From NCBI RefSeq assembly GCF_027532945.1, contig NZ_JAPZTZ010000013.1, positions 98,191 to 162,190 on the forward strand: DNA of 64,000 bases, read 5' to 3'. Positions within the stretch are counted from its first letter, which is position 1; each line of letters starts with the position of its first letter. This stretch comes from Phreatobacter sp. (GTDB lineage Bacteria > Pseudomonadota > Alphaproteobacteria > Rhizobiales > Phreatobacteraceae). A program made the position numbers and the translations under genes. Under the pieces are notes generated by a model, which ran no database searches, had not been told where the DNA came from, and saw only the letters and a list, made by a program, of their open reading frames with translations. Below, one piece after another: positions 54,841 to 62,884 of this stretch.

Positions 54841-55932
54841 GTGACGCTCGCCGTCCCCTCCCCGGCGGTCGCCGCCCTCTTCGCCTCGCAGCGGCGACGC
54901 ATTGCCATCGCCGGCTGCGCGATCGGCATCGGCCTCGCCCTCGTCGCTGTTCTGTCGCTCGGCAGCGGCGCGGTCCGCATCGCGCCGGAGCGCGTGGTCG
55001 CTGTCCTTGCCGCCTGGCTCACCGGAGACCGCGAGGTGCTTGCCAGCCGCGAGGCGCTCATCATCCTGTCCATCCGCGTGCCGCGCCTTATCCTCGGGGC
55101 GCTGATCGGGGCGGCGCTCGCCGTGTCGGGGGCGCTGATGCAGGGCCTGTTCCGCAATCCCCTGGCCGATCCCGGCCTCGTCGGCGTGTCGTCGGGCGCG
55201 GCACTCGCCGCCGGCTTCACCATCGTGCTGGGCGACCGGATCCTCGGCACGGTCTCGGCGCAGCTGCCCTTCATCCTGTTGCCGATCGGTGCCTTCGTCG
55301 GCGGCCTCGCCTCGACGCTGATCCTCTATGCCATCGCCACGCGCCACGGCCGGACATCGGTGGCGGTAATGCTGCTCGCCGGTGTCGCGCTCGGCGCCTT
55401 TGCCGGGGCGCTGACCGGCGTCCTCGCCTTCGTCAGCGACGACCGGCAATTGCGCGACCTCACCTTCTGGTCGCTCGGCTCGCTGTCGGGCGCGAGCTGG
55501 ACCAAGGTCTGGACCGTCGTGCCGCTGGTCCTGCCCGTTCTGCTCGCAGTGCCGCTTCTCGCCCGCGGGCTCAACGCCCTGCTGCTCGGCGAGGCCGAGG
55601 CCTTCCATCTCGGCATCCCCGTCCAGACGCTGAAGCGCGCGGTGATCCTCATGGTGGCGGTGGCGGTGGGCGCGAGCGTCGCCTCGGCGGGCGTGATCGG
55701 CTTCGTCGGCATCGTCGTGCCGCACCTGCTCAGGCTCGTTTTCGGCCCCGACCACCGCACGCTTCTGCCCTTCGCCGCGCTGCTCGGCGCCGGCCTCCTC
55801 ACCGGGGCGGATCTCGCAGCCCGCATCGTCGTTGCCCCGGCTGAGTTGCCCATCGGCATCCTCACCGCCGCCATCGGCGCCCCCTTCTTCCTGTGGCTGC
55901 TGCTGAGGCGCGACCGGAGCCTCGACGCATGA
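54841..55932 (+). CDS. hmuU: HmuU, heme ABC transporter permease
   Basis: FecCD-family permease of 363 residues with about ten helices. Diagnostic stretches: LRLILGALIGAALAVSGALMQGLFRNPLADPGLVGVSS-type region (key residues at about 80-120), FWSLGSLSGASW and SAGVIGFVGIVVPHLLRLVFGPDHR. It starts with GTG immediately after the hmuT stop and ends overlapping hmuV (ATGA). Confidence 0.94.
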   Translation: MTLAVPSPAVAALFASQRRRIAIAGCAIGIGLALVAVLSLGSGAVRIAPERVVAVLAAWLTGDREVLASREALIILSIRVPRLILGALIGAALAVSGALMQGLFRNPLADPGLVGVSSGAALAAGFTIVLGDRILGTVSAQLPFILLPIGAFVGGLASTLILYAIATRHGRTSVAVMLLAGVALGAFAGALTGVLAFVSDDRQLRDLTFWSLGSLSGASWTKVWTVVPLVLPVLLAVPLLARGLNALLLGEAEAFHLGIPVQTLKRAVILMVAVAVGASVASAGVIGFVGIVVPHLLRLVFGPDHRTLLPFAALLGAGLLTGADLAARIVVAPAELPIGILTAAIGAPFFLWLLLRRDRSLDA

Positions 55933-56765
55933 GCCCCCTCCTCGAAGCCCGCGACCTCACCGCCGCCTTCGGCGGGCGCAAGGTGGTGGACAGCGTCTCA
56001 TTGGCGCTTGGCCAGGGCGAGATGATCGTCGTGGTCGGCCCGAATGGCGCCGGCAAGACGACCCTGACCAAGCTGCTCACCGGCGAACTCGCGCCCGATT
56101 CGGGCGAGGTCCTCATCGGGGGAGACAGGCTGTCGGCCATCCCGCCATGGCAGCTGGCGGCGCGGCGGGCCGTGATGGCGCAGGCCAATCGCCTCGCCTT
56201 CCCCTTCACGGTCGCGGAAGTGGTGCGGATCGGCATTGACGGCGTCGGCCGGGCGCTGACGCGGAGCGGCCGCGAGGCGGTCATCGCCGAGGCGCTGGAG
56301 GCGGCGGATATCGGCCATCTCGTCGCCCGCGGCTATCAGATGCTCTCGGGCGGCGAGCAGCAGCGGGTGCAGTTCGCCCGCACCTATGCGCAGCTGCGCG
56401 CCGGCCACGTGGCGACGGACCGCCAGGTGCTGTTCCTCGACGAGCCGGTCGCGAGCCTCGACCTCGCCCACCAGATCGGGCTGATGGACTGCGCCCAGCG
56501 CCTCGCGCGCGAGGGCATCGGCGTCATCGCCGTCCTCCACGACCTCAACCTCGCCGCGACCTTCGCCGACCGCATCCTGGTGATGAGCGCGGGCCGCTGT
56601 CACGCCTGCGGAGCACCGGCCGACGTGGTCACCCGCGCGACGGTGCGGGACGTGTTCGGGGTCGACCTGTGCCGTGACGCAGCCGCCGGCGGCCTCCCCG
56701 TGGTGCTGCCGCAGCACCGGGACGCGCCGCCCCGCTACGCGCCCGCGACGGCCGCGGCGAGCTGA
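55929..56765 (+). CDS. hmuV: HmuV, heme ABC transporter ATP-binding protein
   Basis: ATPase subunit of 278 residues: Walker A GPNGAGKTT (37-45), signature LSGGEQQRVQFARTYAQL, Walker B VLFLDEPVASLDLAHQ and the H-loop AVLHDLNLAA. The ATG at 55929 overlaps the hmuU stop. Its last 31 bases overlap the 3' end of the convergent LysR gene. Confidence 0.95.
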   Translation: MSPLLEARDLTAAFGGRKVVDSVSLALGQGEMIVVVGPNGAGKTTLTKLLTGELAPDSGEVLIGGDRLSAIPPWQLAARRAVMAQANRLAFPFTVAEVVRIGIDGVGRALTRSGREAVIAEALEAADIGHLVARGYQMLSGGEQQRVQFARTYAQLRAGHVATDRQVLFLDEPVASLDLAHQIGLMDCAQRLAREGIGVIAVLHDLNLAATFADRILVMSAGRCHACGAPADVVTRATVRDVFGVDLCRDAAAGGLPVVLPQHRDAPPRYAPATAAAS

Positions 56766-57658
56766 CGGCGCAGCCACAGCGTCCGGGCATCGGCATCGTT
56801 GCGGCGGTGCCAGAAGACGGAGACGGGGAACCGCCGGACCTCTACCGGCGCCGCCGCGGTGACCAGGCCGAAGCCGCCGGCGAAGGCCTCCGCGACACGC
56901 GCGGGGAGCGTCACCAGCGCGCCGGAGGCGGCAACCGCCGCCAGAGCCGGCAGGAAGGCGGGCAATGCGAGCGTGACACGCCGGCTCCGCCCCAGCGCCT
57001 CCAGATGATCGTCGATGACGCCGCGCATGTCGCCACCGGGTGAGATGAGCACGTGGTCGGCGGTGCAATAGGCGTCGAGTGAGACACGCGGCGCGTCAGG
57101 CAGCGCCTCCGGCCGACCGGCGACGCGGTAGCCTTCCTCGTAGAGCAGTTCGGCGGAGATCATGTCCGGCCGGTCCCAGATGAAGCCGACAGACAGGTCG
57201 ACCCGCCCCTCCGCAAGGGCCGCGACGGCCTCGCCGCGGGCGAGCGGCAGGACGGAGAGGCGCAGGCCTGGAGCCTCGCGCGCGAGCCGTCGCGCCAGTG
57301 GCGGCACCACCACGGACTGGGCCGCGTCGAGCGCCGCGATGCGAACGATGCCGGCCGCGGCCGCCGGATCGAAGGTTCGGGCGGCGCCGAGCGCGCCCCT
57401 GAGGGCGTCCACCGCGCTGCGGACCGCCGGCTCCAGTGCCAGCGCCACCGCCGTCGGCTCCATGCCGTGGGGCCGCCGCAGGAACAGGTCGTCACCGAAA
57501 ACATCCCTGAGGCGGCGGAGCGACTGGCTGACCGCGGATTGGGTGAGACCCAACTCCGTGGCGACACCCGCCGCCTTGCGCAGCCGGAGAAGGCCGAGGA
57601 AGACGAGCAGGAGCGTGAGATCAAGGCGCCGGAGTTCAGTGTTGCTGAAGTCTGTCAT
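56735..57658 (-). CDS. LysR-family transcriptional regulator
   Basis: 307 residues from the ATG at 57658 (MTDFSNTELRRLDLTLLLVF); an ATG eight codons earlier is possible. Winged HTH: KAAGVATELGLTQSAVSQSLRRL. The effector domain follows. Divergent from the reductase at 57728 with a 69-base gap, so that gene is the likely target. Its 3' end overlaps hmuV by 31 bases on the opposite strand, which is unrelated in function as far as I can see. Confidence 0.9.
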   Translation of the reverse strand: MTDFSNTELRRLDLTLLLVFLGLLRLRKAAGVATELGLTQSAVSQSLRRLRDVFGDDLFLRRPHGMEPTAVALALEPAVRSAVDALRGALGAARTFDPAAAAGIVRIAALDAAQSVVVPPLARRLAREAPGLRLSVLPLARGEAVAALAEGRVDLSVGFIWDRPDMISAELLYEEGYRVAGRPEALPDAPRVSLDAYCTADHVLISPGGDMRGVIDDHLEALGRSRRVTLALPAFLPALAAVAASGALVTLPARVAEAFAGGFGLVTAAAPVEVRRFPVSVFWHRRNDADARTLWLRRQLAAAVAGA

Positions 57659-57727
57659 GATGCCATTTTGATAACGCGACATGACGGCTCCGCCTATCGT
57701 GGCCTCACCGGATCACGAGGGCAGACC

Positions 57728-58363
57728 ATGCGGATCGCCATCATCGGCATTGGACGGGTCGGCAGCGCCCTGGCGCAGGGCCTGAGCGGCAAGGGCCATG
57801 TCGTCATCCTCGGCACGCGCGACACGGCCGCGGCCGAGACGACGGCCTTCGCCACCTCCGTGGGCGCGACGGTCGCAAGCCCGGTGGACGCCGCCTCAGG
57901 CGCGGAGCTCGTCATCCTCGCCCTGCCATGGACCGCCGCGGAAGCCGCCATCCGCGCGCTCGGCGATCTCACCGGCAAAGTGGTCATCGACTGCATGAAC
58001 CCGCTCGGCGTGGTGGACGGCGCCTATGCGCTCACCATCGGCCACACGACGAGCGGCGGGGAGATCGTCGCCGGCTGGCTTCCGCAGGCGCGCGTGGTGA
58101 AGACTCTCAATCAGGTCGGCGCGGCCATCATGGCGCGCAATTCCCACCTCACCCACCGTCCCGTGCAGTTCGTTGCCGGCGACGACAGCAGCGCCAAGGC
58201 GGTGGCGATGGGGCTCCTCGCCGATCTCGGCTTCGAGGCTCTGGACGCCGGCGACATCACCAAGGCACGCATCCTCGAACCCCTCGCGATGGTCTGGATC
58301 AACCAGGCCATGGCCCGCGGCAAGGGGCCCGACTGGGCCTTTGCGGCCGTCACCGGGTCCTGA
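57728..58363 (+). CDS. NADPH-dependent F420-reductase-like oxidoreductase
   Basis: 211 residues of the 'NADP oxidoreductase, coenzyme F420-dependent' family. Rossmann motif IIGIGRVGSALAQGL; GTRDTAAA after the second strand suggests NADP preference; VVIDCMNPLG and RVVKTLNQVGAAIM are typical. Whether it uses F420 is doubtful in this group. Divergent from a LysR gene, followed 44 bases later by the GFA gene. Confidence 0.87.
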   Translation: MRIAIIGIGRVGSALAQGLSGKGHVVILGTRDTAAAETTAFATSVGATVASPVDAASGAELVILALPWTAAEAAIRALGDLTGKVVIDCMNPLGVVDGAYALTIGHTTSGGEIVAGWLPQARVVKTLNQVGAAIMARNSHLTHRPVQFVAGDDSSAKAVAMGLLADLGFEALDAGDITKARILEPLAMVWINQAMARGKGPDWAFAAVTGS

Positions 58364-58407
58364 CGCGTCCTCATCGCCCTTCGTTCCGCTCCCCGAAAGG
58401 ACAAGAC

Positions 58408-58794
58408 ATGGCCGACATGCTCCATGCCTCCTGCCATTGCGGCCGCGTCCGCATCACCTTGCCGGCCGCCTCAGCCGGGGTCCTCGCCTGCCATTGCGGC
58501 GACTGCCAGAAGATGCACGGCAATTTCAACGCCTTCATCGCCGCCCCGGTTGGTGACGTCGCCATCGAGGGCGCGGATGCGCTGACCTGGTACCAGTCGT
58601 CGGAGGCGGCGCGGCGGGCCTTCTGCACGACCTGCGGCGGGCGGGTGCTGAAGGAGGTGACCGCCGCCGGTCGCTGGCTCGTCTCCGCCGGCCTCGTGGA
58701 CGGTCCGACGGGCAAGCGGATCATCAAGAACCTGTGGGAACAGTCGAAGCCCGACTGGTACGACCTGCCGGCGACCAGCGCGCCGCCGACTTGA
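58408..58794 (+). CDS. GFA-family (CENP-V/GFA domain) zinc protein
   Basis: 128 residues with the GFA zinc signatures: ASCHCGRVRI, LACHCGDCQKMHG and AFCTTCGGRVLKE (structural and putative catalytic cysteines). The family is named after a glutathione-dependent formaldehyde-activating enzyme, but most members have no proven activity. Likely co-transcribed with the reductase upstream. An AAAGGA lies upstream of the ATG. Confidence 0.88.
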   Translation: MADMLHASCHCGRVRITLPAASAGVLACHCGDCQKMHGNFNAFIAAPVGDVAIEGADALTWYQSSEAARRAFCTTCGGRVLKEVTAAGRWLVSAGLVDGPTGKRIIKNLWEQSKPDWYDLPATSAPPT

Positions 58795-58866
58795 TGTCCT
58801 AACGGAGCGGACTCACGACGCCGAGATGACCGAGGACCGGTGGGGGCCCAACCGGGCAGGCCGGCC

Positions 58867-59292
58867 TCACGCCACCTTGGTGCTGCGCACCGCCGGCTGC
58901 ACCGCCAGGGCGCGCGGCTCGATATCGGCGAGGGTCGTTTCCTCCAGCGGCTGGAAGAAGCCGCGATGGGCGCGGAAGATCAGCCGGGAGACCGGGTCGC
59001 GGCTCTGGTCGGCGGCGAGGAAATTGACCGGGCAATCCGCCGGCTCGAAGGCGCGGACGATCTCGGCGACCTTCATCTCATCGGCGGCGCGCACCAGGCG
59101 CAAGCCGCCATAACGGCCGCGCTCGGCCTCGATGAGGCCCGCTCGCGACAGGGCATGGGCGGTCTTCTGGACGTTGAGAAAGGTGATGCCGGTGATGGCG
59201 GCAAGCTCCGCCGCCTTCACCGCCTTCGGCCAGCGGGCCGAAAGCTCGGCCATCAGCCGGATCGCGTCGACGGTGCGTTGATTGAGCCACAT
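58867..59292 (-). CDS. Rrf2-family transcriptional regulator
   Basis: 141-residue winged-helix regulator: LNQRTVDAIRLMAELSARW, ITGITFLNVQKTAHALSRAGLI and RYGGLRLVRAADEMKVAEIV. The Fe-S ligand region has only one cysteine (FEPADCPVNFL) instead of the three of IscR/NsrR/RirA, so classic cluster sensing is unlikely. Convergent with the GFA gene. Target unknown. Confidence 0.88.
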   Translation of the reverse strand: MWLNQRTVDAIRLMAELSARWPKAVKAAELAAITGITFLNVQKTAHALSRAGLIEAERGRYGGLRLVRAADEMKVAEIVRAFEPADCPVNFLAADQSRDPVSRLIFRAHRGFFQPLEETTLADIEPRALAVQPAVRSTKVA

Positions 59293-59359
59293 CGGCTGTG
59301 TCTAACCCATGGCGACAGAAGGGGAAAGGCGTGGATTGCCGCACGCCTGCACCGGCGCG

Positions 59360-59665
59360 TCAGCGCAGGAAACCGTCGAGCACGTCGTCGATGCGGCGCG
59401 TCGGCGTGCGCTGGCAGTCGGCAGTGACGCGCGTGAACACCTGCTCGGCGTTCATGTTGCGGAGGATGTCGCGGTTCTTGTGGAAGGCGGAGGCGGAGAG
59501 ATAGCCAAGCATCCACTGGCGATATTCGCCGGCGCGCGGCGTCGTGCGCACCTGCAGCCAGGTCGCGCAGGTGTCGGTGCCATGGCCGAGGATGAGAACG
59601 GCCCGCGCCTCGCCGGCAACGGCGAAGGAGACGGCAAGGGCGGCGGCGATGGCGGCAAGACGCAT
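59360..59665 (-). CDS. Small secreted hypothetical protein
   Basis: 101 residues: signal peptide MRLAAIAAALAVSFAVAGEARA, then TCATWLQVRTTPRAGEYRQWMLGYLS and a second cysteine in VTADCQRTPTRRIDDVLDGFL. Size, the two cysteines and helical content recall HdeA/Rap1a-like periplasmic proteins, but this is only a resemblance. ATG at 59665. Confidence 0.75.
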   Translation of the reverse strand: MRLAAIAAALAVSFAVAGEARAVLILGHGTDTCATWLQVRTTPRAGEYRQWMLGYLSASAFHKNRDILRNMNAEQVFTRVTADCQRTPTRRIDDVLDGFLR

Positions 59666-59851
59666 GGCGGTGACCTTTCGGGGCGAGGGTCGAAGCGGAG
59701 GGGCCCGAGGCGGGCGAGCCTAGAGATGGGGCGCGGAATCGCAAGCGGCGGCCTGCGCTCCGCGGTCTCATCGGGCGGTTAAGCCGCCGCAATGGCGGAA
59801 CGATGACGGCACCCGGCAGTTGTCCCGGCATCACGACCGCAGGAGGCTTCC

Positions 59852-60019
59852 ATGATCATGCAGAACGCGCCGGAGGTCTTCGGCACGCCGCAGCCGCCGC
59901 TGCCCGAGCCCTTCCCCTCGCCGGGCCCACAGCCCATCCCGCCGCAGCCGGATGAGCCGGATCCCTCGCCCATGCCGCCGGTGCCGGAAGATCCGATCCA
60001 GACGCCCGACACGATGTGA
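59852..60019 (+). CDS. Proline-rich micro-protein, 55 residues
   Basis: Short ORF with an excellent ribosome-binding site (AGGAGG at 59841-59846, five bases before the ATG). The product starts MIMQNAPEVFGTPQPPLPEPF and is about 40% proline, with acidic residues between the prolines and no cysteine or positive charge: an extended PII-type chain. It lies alone between two minus-strand genes. Unknown function; a genuine gene is likely but unproven. Confidence 0.55.
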   Translation: MIMQNAPEVFGTPQPPLPEPFPSPGPQPIPPQPDEPDPSPMPPVPEDPIQTPDTM

Positions 60020-60035
60020 CGCGGCGCCGCCCGTC

Positions 60036-60773
60036 TCACTCCGCCGCGACGGGCCGTAGCGCTGTGGCGAAGCCGGCGGGTTCGGGGCTCAGGAACTGGC
60101 CGGCATTGGCGAGGACATTCTCGGTGGTCTCGCGGATGTGGCGCTCGATCAGCTGCTTCGCGGCATCGGCGTCGCGGGCGATGACCGTGTCCATCAGGGT
60201 GCGGTGCTCGACATCCTTCGGCCGCCACTTGGCGCGGAACTGGCAGGACATGCGCTGGTAGCGATTGGCGCGCTGGAACAGCTTGTCGCGGAAATCCAGG
60301 AGGGTCGGCGACCGGCAGGCCGCGACGAGGGAATAGTGGAAGCCGCCATGGAGCTGCGACCACTCGTCCGAGAGGTAATAGAGCTCGCCAAGGCGCGCCT
60401 TCAGCCGGTCCATGCGGTGGAAGGCGGCGATGATCTCGGCCTCCCAGTCGTCGGTGCCATGGATGATCGACCGGCCGATGCATTCCTGGTCGATGAGGAC
60501 GCGCACGTCGGTCAGGTCCTCAAGGTCCGAGAGGTAGAGGGGCGCCACCATGAAGCCGCGCTGGCCCTCGCTGACCACCAGCCCCTCGGCGACGAGCCGA
60601 GAGAGCGCCTCGCGCAGCGTCGAGAAGCTGACGGCGTAGAGCTCCTTCAGCGGCTCGAAGCGCAGGCGCGTGCCGGGCTTCAGCGTGCAGCTGATGATGT
60701 CGTGACGCATCCGCTGCAGCACATCGGCCGCCCGCGTCTCCTCGGCACCCCTGGGCTCCGCCCGTACCGCCAT
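60036..60773 (-). CDS. GntR-family regulator (FCD type)
   Basis: 245 residues. N-terminal GntR helix-turn-helix (RMRHDIISCTLKPGTRLRFEPLKEL, SFSTLREALSRLVAEGLVV) and an all-helical FCD ligand domain with the metal-type histidines in FHYSLVAAC and LMDTVIARDADAAKQLIERHI. The start is ATG at 60773. It diverges from the VOC-hydrolase-dehydrogenase operon across a 292-base gap and is presumably its repressor, responding to a pathway intermediate. Confidence 0.9.
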   Translation of the reverse strand: MAVRAEPRGAEETRAADVLQRMRHDIISCTLKPGTRLRFEPLKELYAVSFSTLREALSRLVAEGLVVSEGQRGFMVAPLYLSDLEDLTDVRVLIDQECIGRSIIHGTDDWEAEIIAAFHRMDRLKARLGELYYLSDEWSQLHGGFHYSLVAACRSPTLLDFRDKLFQRANRYQRMSCQFRAKWRPKDVEHRTLMDTVIARDADAAKQLIERHIRETTENVLANAGQFLSPEPAGFATALRPVAAE

Positions 60774-61065
60774 GAGTTCACCCTCGCCCGCACGGCCGTT
60801 CAACCCCGCCCGCCGGACGTCCTGTATCGCAGTTTCACTCCCGCGACGCAAATTCCGCGGTTTGTCGAAAAATGTCGCGGGCGCTGGCAGAGTCGCCACA
60901 AGTTGATGGTGCACTGCCCCGGAAATGCAGCGGCACAGCGTCAGGGTTGCCCTTCGCAGTCCAAAATATGATTTTCGAAATTTATCACTCGCGTCGAAAT
61001 TCGGTTGATCACGCCCCATACCCTGCGCTAGGACTCCGCCCAATGAGAAGATGGGAGGAGCGACG

Positions 61066-61971
61066 ATGACGCACCTGGTGCACGCCATCGGGCACATGAA
61101 GATCAACACCAGCGTCGCGGACGCGGTGGTGCGGGAAGCGACCGAGATTCTCGGCCTGCGGGTCACGTGCAGCGGGGATGCACAGACCTGGCTCAGCTCG
61201 AATGGCCGCGCCGTCGAACTGGTGCTGGTCCATGCGGGGGAGAACTCCGCCCACACGATCGGCCTCGAGGCCCTGACGGTCGATGCGGTCCGCGCCGCGG
61301 AAGCAAAGGTTGCGGAGGCCGGCTGCACCGTGGTGAGCCGCACGCCGAGCCTCGACTGCATGGCCGCCGGCTTCACCTTCGTGACGCCGGAGGGCCTGCG
61401 CTTCGAGATCCACACGCCGATCCGCGACGACCTCGCCGGCCGCCGCTATCCGACCAAGGGGGTCGGCGCGAACCGGATGGACCACATCAACCTGCTGACG
61501 CCCGATCCGGCGGCGACACGCCGCCAGCTCGAGATCATCGGCGGGATGCGGCTGTCCGAGCGCCTGGTCAATGACAGCCTTAGCTGGATGTATGGCGGCA
61601 ACCGCCAGCACCACATCCTCGGCCTGGTGAAGGGCAAAGGGGCGGGCGTGCACCACATCTCGTTCGAATTCCTCGACGCCAGCCAGTTCATCCGGCTCGG
61701 CGACACGCTCGACCGCTTCGACAAGCAGATGCTCTGGGGCCCCGGCCGCCACCGCCCGGGCGACAACGTCTACTCCTATTACATCGACCCCGCGGGGGCG
61801 ATGTTCGAGTGCTCCAGCGGCATGTCGATGATCGCCGATGACGCGACCTTCGAGGCCAATGTCATCACCAACCTGGAGCGGCCCGGCAATGTCCGCGCCA
61901 TGAACGTCTGGGGCACGCCGGCGCCGCTCGAATGGCGCGAGTTCCACTTCCCCTTCACCGCCGTCGCCTGA
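61066..61971 (+). CDS. VOC-family protein, extradiol-dioxygenase-like
   Basis: 301 residues forming two VOC modules (about 1-135 and 140-285). Probable metal ligands: His in RMDHINLLT, His in GVHHISFEF, and Glu in AMFECSSG, the 2-His-1-carboxylate set of type I extradiol dioxygenases. ATG at 61066 after GGGAGGAG. With the hydrolase and dehydrogenase it may open and process an aromatic or related ring; substrate unknown. Confidence 0.87.
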   Translation: MTHLVHAIGHMKINTSVADAVVREATEILGLRVTCSGDAQTWLSSNGRAVELVLVHAGENSAHTIGLEALTVDAVRAAEAKVAEAGCTVVSRTPSLDCMAAGFTFVTPEGLRFEIHTPIRDDLAGRRYPTKGVGANRMDHINLLTPDPAATRRQLEIIGGMRLSERLVNDSLSWMYGGNRQHHILGLVKGKGAGVHHISFEFLDASQFIRLGDTLDRFDKQMLWGPGRHRPGDNVYSYYIDPAGAMFECSSGMSMIADDATFEANVITNLERPGNVRAMNVWGTPAPLEWREFHFPFTAVA

Positions 61972-62000
61972 CGCCGCCCCTCCCGCAAGGACATCCCGCC

Positions 62001-62882
62001 ATGGAAGAGAAACTCACCTTCATGTCGGACGGCCTCAAGCTGTCCGCCGTCCTGCACGTGCCGGAGGGTCGCAAGCCCGGCCAGCGCCTGCCCGGCTTCA
62101 TCGTGCTGCATGGTTTCGTAGGCTCGAAGGACGAATCCCACGCCGAGATCCAGGCGCGGATGCTGGAGGCCATGGGCTATGTGGCGCTCCGCTTCGACTT
62201 CCGCTGCTGCGGCGAGAGCGAGGGCGAGCGCGCCCAGGTGCGCTGCTTCGACCAGGTGGCGGATGCCAAGAACGCGCTGACCTTCCTGCAGGCCCGTGAG
62301 GAGGTCGATCCCGCGCGGATCGGCGTGCTCGGCCACAGCTTCGGCGCGGCGGTCGCGGTCTATGCGGCCGGCATCGACGACCGTTTCGCCTGCGTCATCT
62401 CCTCCTGCGGCTGGGGCGACGGCGAGCGCAAGTTCCGCGGCCAGCACCCGACGCCGGAGGCCTGGGCGAAGTTCACCGGACTGCTGGAGAAGGGCCGCAA
62501 GCACAAGCAGGAAACCGGCAAGAGCATGTGGATCTCGCGCTTCGACGCCGTGCCGATCCCCGAGGCCCTGCGCAAGAACCTGTCGCCCAAGGCGATCATG
62601 GAAATCCCGGTCGAAACGGCCTGGAGCATGTACAATTTCCGGGCCGACGATGTGGTCGCCGACATAGCCCCGCGGCCGATCCTGTTCTTCCACACCGCGA
62701 ATGACTCGATCACCCCGACCGAGCAATCGATCCGCATGTATGAAAAGGCAGGCCAGCCTGCCGAACTGATGCTGATCACGGGCACGTCGCATTTCCCGCT
62801 GTCGCCGCAGGATGCGCCCAGAACCAAAACGCTCCTCAAGGGATGGCTCGACAAATATCTCCCCAGCCCCCTGGGTCAGTGA
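62001..62882 (+). CDS. Alpha/beta-hydrolase
   Basis: 293 residues, dienelactone-hydrolase/S9-like fold: oxyanion segment VLHGFVGSKDE, nucleophile elbow GVLGHSFGAAVAV (Ser), catalytic Asp in HTANDSITP and His in GTSHFPLSP. ATG at 62001, 29 bases after the VOC gene. Could hydrolyse a ring-cleavage product or an ester. Confidence 0.88.
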   Translation: MEEKLTFMSDGLKLSAVLHVPEGRKPGQRLPGFIVLHGFVGSKDESHAEIQARMLEAMGYVALRFDFRCCGESEGERAQVRCFDQVADAKNALTFLQAREEVDPARIGVLGHSFGAAVAVYAAGIDDRFACVISSCGWGDGERKFRGQHPTPEAWAKFTGLLEKGRKHKQETGKSMWISRFDAVPIPEALRKNLSPKAIMEIPVETAWSMYNFRADDVVADIAPRPILFFHTANDSITPTEQSIRMYEKAGQPAELMLITGTSHFPLSPQDAPRTKTLLKGWLDKYLPSPLGQ

Positions 62883-62884
62883 CC

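Noticed and set aside
53961..56765. The ABC genes as a ferric-siderophore or vitamin B12 importer
   Set aside because: FecCD permeases are shared by these systems, but the hmuP neighbour, the HmuT-type GYVRALS motif, and the heme receptor, HutX and IsdG-type genes point to heme.
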